Positions 60,171-64,000 of a stretch of DNA of 64,000 bases are shown here, one piece after another. Positions within the stretch are counted from its first letter, which is position 1. Each line of letters opens with the position of its first letter. The DNA comes from Datisca glomerata. Lineage: Eukaryota > Streptophyta > Magnoliopsida > Cucurbitales > Datiscaceae. The notes below the pieces were generated by a model that did not search any database, had not been told where the DNA came from, and saw only the letters and a list, made by a program, of their open reading frames with translations. A program made the translations under genes and the position numbers. The stretch is taken from the NCBI GenBank assembly GCA_003255025.1, contig QANY01002375.1:1302001-1366000 (forward strand), in the 5' to 3' direction.

Positions 60171-62343
60171 TCATTCATCAAATTCAGGAAGGCGTTGGGA
60201 TAACAAATTGAAGTTTGGAATCTCCGAGTCAAATAGAATCATTGTTGATGTTGTTGTTGCCTTTTTTGGAGTTGTCGCATTATTTGTAGCTGCTGCGTTT
60301 TTCTTCAATGCTTGATGTGTTGTTGCATGTAATTGTTTCTCCTTTTCTGCCAATTTCACTAGACGCTGTGACTTTTTTACGTTGGCTGCATTTACTGCAG
60401 CTTTGATTAGGCGTCTTTTCTTTTTGTTTTCCTTCAGTTTATTTATGTCAAAATTAGTTTGGTTCTTAATAGGCAATAAATATATAATCTCATTTACAAT
60501 TACCTTTGATTGTGATAGTTGAATTGTAGTTGAATTTTTTCAACACATTTTGGTCCAGCATCTACAGCATTTACATCATTGTTTATAGCAGTTGTATCAT
60601 CATCCATGGCAGCATTTCCAACATATTTATCAACCGTATTAGTAGTTTCAGCATTATCCTTTCATTAATAATAATGAAACATGATTAGCATGCTTAGTGT
60701 TAAATTGATATTTCTAAAAATACTAGAATAGTTTGTAAACTTTTTATCTTTGCAGACGACGTTTGTTGAGCAAGCATACTTAACAAAGTATGTATTTCGC
60801 TCATCTTTATATCCAAGCTCACTATGGATATATTCATTTCATGTTGCGCTCGCTCTAACTTGTCAATTTTCTTGGCAATTACTGTCATTGCTTCTCTATT
60901 TTGAATTTGTTTTGGTTTTTTCCTTAGTAAACCAAATGATCCACAATTTGATTCTTCGCAATCTTTTTCATCATCTACATTTTTGCCCTTCATAAAATGA
61001 GCCATAGATGGCGCTTTCAATTCCAATTGTGTAAGTTCAATTGGTTCTATTATAAGTTGTTATGAAATCAAACATTATTTCAAAATAGTATAACAGAAAA
61101 TATTTAGCTATTAACAGTCATCATTTATATACTACTTCATGAAACAATTAACATTTTTTGTATTTAAACTGCATATATACATAATCTAATAACTAATATA
61201 CCACTGCAATATACTCAGATCAAATTAATCACACAACATTAACATGAATTTCAGTCATTTATACTTAAGATTTAACAATAAAATTCTAATTCATATATAG
61301 TATATGAAAGTGAAATCATAATATAGCTCTTATGAGTCAAAAACCTTGTTTTGTAATTCTCTCCAGCTTGATTGTTCGCCACCCCCCCTCCAGTTGCACA
61401 TTCTTGGTGTTTCATTTCCTGAGCGTTGTGCAATGTTGATGCCAGGATTCATGAGTGTAGGGATCACCTCATACGCCCAAACAATCAAAGCTAGTGGGAA
61501 TCCTACAAACCCGAATCATTTTACAGTAGGATTGTTGAGAACAACTTTCACATATCTGATTGTCATCTCATATGACAACCGGACTCATGGGTAATTTTGA
61601 AAATTTTCATCTATACAGACTATTTTCAAACGGTTAATGTCAATGCCGGTAGATGATTGTTTTGGCAAAAGGAGATTTTCTAAGCAATAAATTTTTGCCA
61701 ACTTGATCTTAAGCTCTAGACTTGCATATCGAAAAGCATTAAAAGAACAAACCAAACTTTCCCTAGACATGTATTTTGTTACAGATTTGAGATTAGGAAA
61801 TGCTTCATCAAGTAATTGGCCATCAGGTAATTTTCCTTGTTCAATATTGGGTAGGGACCACAATTTTAGTCATGTCATCAATGCAAAATCTTTAATACTA
61901 AATCTAATGATTTGTCCTTCAATATTAAAACATAACTCATCATTATTATCACTAAAGCACTGCCTCCTAGTTAAATGAAGAATTAACTGAGGAGGTATTT
62001 TTGTTATTTTAATATTGAGTAGGCTTCATAAACATATATTTCTAAAGACTTCTTTTTCTTCTTTGGTTGACCATCATTTAAGAATATTAAAATTCTCCAT
62101 CTTTCACAAAGATTGACTTTCTTGTTACACAACCACAATTCAGTTGGTAACAACACATTGTAGCCTGCTAAGAAGTAAATAATAATAATAGTTATATCAA
62201 AAAAGGTTATCATACTTCTACAACTACTATAAGTATATTTCAATGTACTGTTTGATTTGTTTACCTTTTTTTTCAATTGATGTGTTTTCATTATTGGTTT
62301 GCGCTGTGAGAGCATCTCTTGTGGTTGTGTCATTTTCTTCCAT
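60171..62343 (-). pseudogene. DUF1985-type cargo gene of the Mutator unit, broken
   Basis: Reading starts at ATG 62343 (MEENDTTTRDALTAQ), with a probable intron 62262-62169 (GTAAAC ... TTAGCAG) leading to GYNVLLPTELWL. The DUF1985 domain follows on the minus strand at about 61975-61560: DELCFNIEGQIIRFSIKDFALMT, then after a TGA the WSLPNIEQGKLPDGQLLDEAFPNL stretch, and a final YPWVRLSYE motif. Next comes a coiled-coil region (61026-60700: IDKLERAQHEMNISIVSLDI) and a basic C-terminus with KKRRLIKAAVNAANVKKS and TTPKKATTT (60476-60171). DUF1985 genes travel with Ulp1-type proteases in Kaonashi-like MULEs; no protease triad is seen here. Confidence 0.72.
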
Positions 62344-64000
62344 AATTACGTCATCTTGAATCTTTGATTGCCCTTTCTTTCACACATGTTATTTTTTTGT
62401 CAATGTGTTTTTTCCTCATTGTATTTTCAGCTGGATATATGTGTAAATACTTTGTGTAAATAGACAAATATTCATTCATGAATATTTATGTGCAAAATCT
62501 ATCATGTAGACTAACAAACAGTAAATGACCATTTGCATAGATACTATAGGCATAACTACAACTTGTCAAATATAGTTATTCGATATATATCAATAGTATA
62601 TTATGTTTATCCTCATACACATATAGCAAAACAGATTCAGACAGAAATTGAATTAATTCATCTAATTACTCACCGTTAAACACTAATTAAAAAAAGATGA
62701 GAGAAGGCGCGTACAATAATCAATACCTATTTATCATACAATTACTGTATATATTAGAGAATCAAAAACAGATATTCGAATAAAAATTGCATACATATAA
62801 TTATAATCTAATTGAAATATATTAAGAACAATATAGTATTAGATATATTCACGGAATTGGATGTATATCCATAGTATATTATCATTGACTACTTTGTCAT
62901 ACCTGCTTATTTTCAGAAATTGAATATCTACTCATAGTATATTATGTTTTACTTAATTACATATACACTTAGTAAAATATATTCATTCAAAAATTAGATT
63001 AATACTTATAATTAATGTCTATTTACTCACCTGTTAAATACTAATTAAAACATATATCAATAGAGACTCGAATGAAAATTGCGCAAAAAGTAAATTATAG
63101 AGACTAAAATTATAAACAAAATTATATGTTCAACAAGAAATTGAGTTCTAATATACCCCATAAACACCCACTGGCCACCATCAAAGAGATAGCAGAAATT
63201 TTGAATTATATAAGCTGAGATTATAACCTATCTCTACTATTTTATACTCAACAATAACCGGCAATTCAGAAAATAAAAAAAAATCACGCAGATTCAAAGT
63301 AATTCGAAATCGCACATTAAAACCTAAAGTAATCGTGTTTCACAGATACATAATCAGAGATGAATGAAAACAAAACAGTCGTGTAATAACACATATTCGA
63401 AAGAAAATCAGACTCGAACCAAAACTATTTCGAACTACTAATGGAGATTCAAACTGATGGCTTTGGATTGTAGAAAACAGAGTACGAAAATAGATTTAAA
63501 TCGATTAAAACTGAAAATAGTAGAGATTCAAGCCGTAAATATCACTTACAATTAATATTCGAATGATTTAAGCTTCGGATGGAAGATTTCATGCTAGAGT
63601 TCTCTGTAGTCTTCAATCGCCGCTACTCAATAATGGTTTTTTGTTTCTGTTAGGGTTTCGTGATTTGTTGGTTTTAAGTTTTATTAATAGTGAGGGTAGA
63701 TGTGTCTATTCATTATTTTGTGTAGGTTTAAAAAATAAAGACTATATTATTTTGACTATTTATGCAAAATACAATTATTTTATCATTTTTTTTATTTATT
63801 TTCCTATTAAGACCTATTTCCCTTTAAAAACTTTTTTTTCATATAACAGTTTTGTAAGCCAACGGAGAGAAACCCAATCCTATAGCATGGTTCAGAAAAT
63901 AGTGCAGTAAGAAAGCCTACTTCTATTTCCAGGCTTGCCCTTGTCATTTATTAATGATATAGGGGTCTATCAAAAAATTATATCACTGGATAAAGATATA
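62344..64000. other. No intact gene; probable right part of the Mutator unit
   Basis: AT-rich, with repeated CATAGTATATTA words (62590, 62880, 62935) shared with 59700-59880. From about 63400 the minus strand looks like a leader (AATCGCCGCTACTC at 63615), consistent with a promoter for the minus-strand cargo gene. The open frame 63641-63910 (+) is low-complexity and unrecognised. Confidence 0.4.

Larger units (their letters stand above)
57294..62343. mobile_element. Kaonashi-like Mutator unit (core; termini not defined)
   Basis: A plus-strand MuDR transposase and a minus-strand DUF1985 gene converge within 5 kb. This pairing is known from plant MULEs that carry Ulp1/DUF1985 cargo, which often lack long terminal inverted repeats. 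I searched by eye from 56000 to 57200 and from 62400 to 64000 and did not find matching inverted ends, so only the core is given. Confidence 0.6.

Noticed and set aside
60750..60995. Plus-strand open frame of 81 codons
   Set aside because: Shadow of the minus-strand coiled-coil part of the DUF1985 gene.

Overview
This is a stretch of nuclear DNA from a flowering plant. It is AT-rich, dominated by plant transposable elements (Ty1-copia, Ty3-gypsy of Tat type, a large LTR element without gag-pol, a hAT-like element, two Mutator-like elements, genes carrying the plant mobile domain, DUF1985 or a Transposase_28-like domain), and it carries a decayed plastid fragment and one intact intron-containing housekeeping gene. 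The species cannot be named from the sequence.

Layout. 1-2460 (minus): decayed gypsy-associated Transposase_28-like gene. 1964-5627: its 5' part and upstream region duplicated in tandem (junction at 3840/3841), with a third partial copy at 6187-6470. 6746-7560: gypsy-type LTR. 8177-17066: full-length decayed Ty1-copia element with 5-bp target duplication GTTAT; its 5' LTR is about 1.5 kb shorter than its 3' LTR, and a foreign block interrupts pol. 17361-17838: nuclear copy of plastid psbE-psbF-psbL. 19680-19832: tRNA-like SINE candidate (minus). 20693-22423: non-autonomous hAT-like element with 8-bp target duplication. 22605-28990: decayed Tat-type gypsy gag-pol. 31450-33700: minisatellites and unclassified sequence. 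34130-36395: array of about 49 short palindromes, itself arranged in larger inverted repeats. 36785-42325: LTR element with no recognisable gag-pol and internal satellite-like arrays. 43381-46068: decayed plant-mobile-domain gene. 48749-50474: RanBP1, the only gene that looks intact and cellular. 52318-55288: MULE with 200-bp terminal inverted repeats. 57294-62343: second Mutator-type unit, a decayed transposase (+) converging on a DUF1985-type cargo gene (-).

Almost every coding region besides RanBP1 is broken by stops and frameshifts, so the window reads as a repeat-rich interval with one gene island. The most unusual structure is the palindrome array at 34130-36395, for which I recognise no family. 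Other notable points are a 196-bp identical tract inside otherwise diverged tandem duplicates, the asymmetric copia LTRs, the foreign block in copia pol, the psbE/psbF in-frame join in the plastid fragment, and a DUF1985 cargo gene without a visible Ulp1 protease domain.
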